From Acidobacteriales bacterium 59-55 (lineage in GTDB: Bacteria; Acidobacteriota; Terriglobia; Terriglobales; Acidobacteriaceae): DNA of 64,000 nucleotides. Position 1 is the stretch's first letter. The number at the start of each line of letters is the position of its first letter. Of this stretch, positions 62,669 to 64,000 are shown one piece after another. Location: assembly GCA_001897435.1 (NCBI GenBank), contig MKSV01000007.1:806001-870000 (forward strand), written 5' to 3'. Made by a program: the position numbers and the translations under genes. The notes below the pieces were generated by a model. It was not told where the DNA came from, ran no database searches, and saw nothing but the letters and a program-made list of their open reading frames with translations.

Positions 62669-64000
62669 TTACTTCCAGGAGCCTTGTCCCTCGACGACCG
62701 TGACATAGCGATCGATAGGAAGATCTTTGAACCGCTCTATCTTGCCGCTGGGATTTGGCCAGTGAATCTCGATCCAATCGATCTGCGCGTTCCGGCCAAG
62801 TCCTAAAACAATGCGCGGGTCGTGTGACGAGAGGTAGCTGCCTCCACCGACCTTGGTGACATGGCGAATCAGTGGTCCTGCCTTGTAAATGACCTTGGCG
62901 CCGATTGCGTCGATATTGGCCTTGCTGCCGACGAGACGAAGGCCCAGCCAATGATTATCTCGCCCGGCATTGTTGCGCAGCAGAAGTGGCGCGCCGTTAT
63001 TGGTCGTCACCAGTACATCGACCGATCCGTCGTTATTGAAGTCTCCGAGCGCAAGGCCTCGGCCGGCGATTTTTTGGGAAAAGACAGGGCCGCTTTGCGC
63101 GCTGACGTTCTTCCACGAGGCCCCATCGTTCTCAAAGAGCAGCATCGGTTCGAAATAAGCCGTCCCTTGTTGATGGCGTTCGATCATCAGATCTGGGTGC
63201 CCGTTGCATAGAAGGAGATCCAGATTGCCATCATTGTTATAGTCGAAGAACTTTAGTCCCCAGCCGCTCATCGACGTTGTTGCGCGATGGATTCCCGCCC
63301 CAACCGAAGCGTCGTCAAACGTCTCGTTTTTGTTGTTGTGGTAGAGCGCATACGATTCGTGATCGACGTTGGCGACGAAGAGATCGAGCCACCCATCCTG
63401 ATCGAAGTCTGCCGCATCGACACCCATACCCGACCTCGCCACACCGAAGGCGCTGTAGGCCACTCCCGATTGAAAGCCGATGTCTTCGAATCGTCCCTTG
63501 CCGCGATTTGCGAAGAGTGCGTTCGGCGCGGTGTCGTTGCCGATGAAGAGGTCTATCCATCCATCGTTGTTGATGTCCGCGGCGACGACTCCCCATGCTT
63601 TGCCGAGCGTACTTGCGATACCGGTTTGCCGGCTTACATCGGTAAACGTGCCGTCGCCATTGTTGTGATAAAGCCAGCTGGGCATGGGTTTGTAAGAGGT
63701 CGGCTTGCAGTAATAGCGCAGCCCCGCTGCGCGATCGCCACAGTATGGGTCGATGGCTTGGTTGAATTCTGCGAAGCGGCAGACGAAGAGATCGAGCCGG
63801 CCATCGTTGTCGTAGTCGAACCACACGGCGCTGGTGCCCCAACCATGCGCAGACACGCCCGCTTTCTCGGTAACATCGGTAAACGTGCCGTCTCCATTGT
63901 TGTGATAGAGAATGCTGCTGGGATATTGCGTCACGTAGAGGTCCGGGAAGCCATCGCCGTTGTAGTCGCCCACAGCCACGCCCATGCCATAGGCGTTGCC
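62669..64000 (-). CDS. CRTAC1-family FG-GAP/UnbV protein, 5' end outside the window
   Basis: At least 443 residues of a protein whose N-terminus lies beyond base 64000. It is made of FG-GAP/VCBS-like calcium-binding repeats (for example GDYNGDGFPDLYVTQYPSSI, FDYDNDGRLDLFVCRFAEF, DINNDGWIDLFIGNDTAPNA, GDFNNDGSVDVLVTTNNGAP) and ends with an ASPIC/UnbV domain (GAKVIYKAGPLIRHVTKVGG, then GLGRNAQIDWIEIHWPNPSG). The family is extracellular or periplasmic and common near TonB receptors and TPR proteins in acidobacteria. Function is uncertain. Confidence 0.92.
   Translation of the reverse strand, partial: GNAYGMGVAVGDYNGDGFPDLYVTQYPSSILYHNNGDGTFTDVTEKAGVSAHGWGTSAVWFDYDNDGRLDLFVCRFAEFNQAIDPYCGDRAAGLRYYCKPTSYKPMPSWLYHNNGDGTFTDVSRQTGIASTLGKAWGVVAADINNDGWIDLFIGNDTAPNALFANRGKGRFEDIGFQSGVAYSAFGVARSGMGVDAADFDQDGWLDLFVANVDHESYALYHNNKNETFDDASVGAGIHRATTSMSGWGLKFFDYNNDGNLDLLLCNGHPDLMIERHQQGTAYFEPMLLFENDGASWKNVSAQSGPVFSQKIAGRGLALGDFNNDGSVDVLVTTNNGAPLLLRNNAGRDNHWLGLRLVGSKANIDAIGAKVIYKAGPLIRHVTKVGGGSYLSSHDPRIVLGLGRNAQIDWIEIHWPNPSGKIERFKDLPIDRYVTVVEGQGSWK

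Noticed and set aside
1..64000. CRISPR array, prophage or IS element
   Set aside because: No regularly spaced repeats, cas, integrase, transposase or phage structural genes were seen.

Overview
The window looks like a chromosomal segment of an acidobacterium of the Terriglobia/Acidobacteriaceae type (the Granulicella, Edaphobacter and Terriglobus neighbourhood). This is inferred from a GC-rich sequence carrying an Oar-like TonB-dependent receptor of about 1270 residues with an N-terminal carboxypeptidase-regulatory domain, a CRTAC1-type FG-GAP/UnbV protein, a PEP-CTERM protein, S9, M20 and DUF885 peptidases, an E1 alpha-beta fusion, and small dispersed intergenic repeats. No phage, IS element, CRISPR array or rRNA was seen. 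There is one tRNA (Leu, anticodon GAG).

Region 1 (1-16 kb) is a flagellar basal-body and export operon on the plus strand: flgB, flgC, fliE, fliF, fliG, fliH, fliI, fliJ, fliK, flgD, flgE, fliL, fliN, fliO, fliP, fliQ, fliR, then flhB. Two lesions stand out. fliJ has an in-frame amber codon after 36 codons. flhB stops being FlhB after about 142 residues and continues in frame as the C-terminal SpoA domain of FliM, followed by a second fliN. The rest of flhB, any flhA and the first two thirds of fliM are missing at this junction. The locus is therefore probably a decaying or deleted flagellar system, unless the junction is an assembly artefact. The last gene, overlapping fliN, encodes an unrecognised protein with a Cys-rich segment and two tandem motifs resembling the c-di-GMP-binding MshEN domain.

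Region 2 (16-29 kb) holds envelope and housekeeping genes: a peptidoglycan-binding-like secreted protein, a DegP/HtrA protease, an M20 peptidase overlapping truA, a TolC-like outer-membrane protein, a PEP-CTERM protein, a YyaL-type thioredoxin-fold protein, an ArsR regulator with its SRPBCC partner and a perfect 24-bp palindromic operator, an MscS channel and a small secreted protein.

Region 3 (29-48 kb) is mixed metabolism: a fused 2-oxoacid dehydrogenase E1, DoxX, an alpha/beta-hydrolase-fold protein lacking its nucleophile, a frameshifted acyltransferase, a HAD hydrolase, an aminotransferase behind a three-copy operator-like repeat, a metallo-beta-lactamase-fold hydrolase, secG, an aldo/keto reductase divergent from a TetR regulator and an MFS transporter, msrB-msrA, a cupin, tRNA-Leu, a PfkB kinase, a large Orn/Lys/Arg decarboxylase, and an ECF sigma factor with a cysteine-rich tail. 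The sigma gene is preceded by a very small gene for a 24-residue metallothionein-like peptide.

Region 4 (48-64 kb) is a secreted and outer-membrane degradation module on the plus strand: an orphan 799-residue exported protein, a DUF885 peptidase, a Tat-exported glycosidase-like protein, an S9 prolyl-oligopeptidase-type peptidase, a TPR protein and an Oar-like TonB receptor. A convergent, truncated CRTAC1-family gene runs off the end. The likely theme is extracellular or periplasmic breakdown and import of peptides or glycans.
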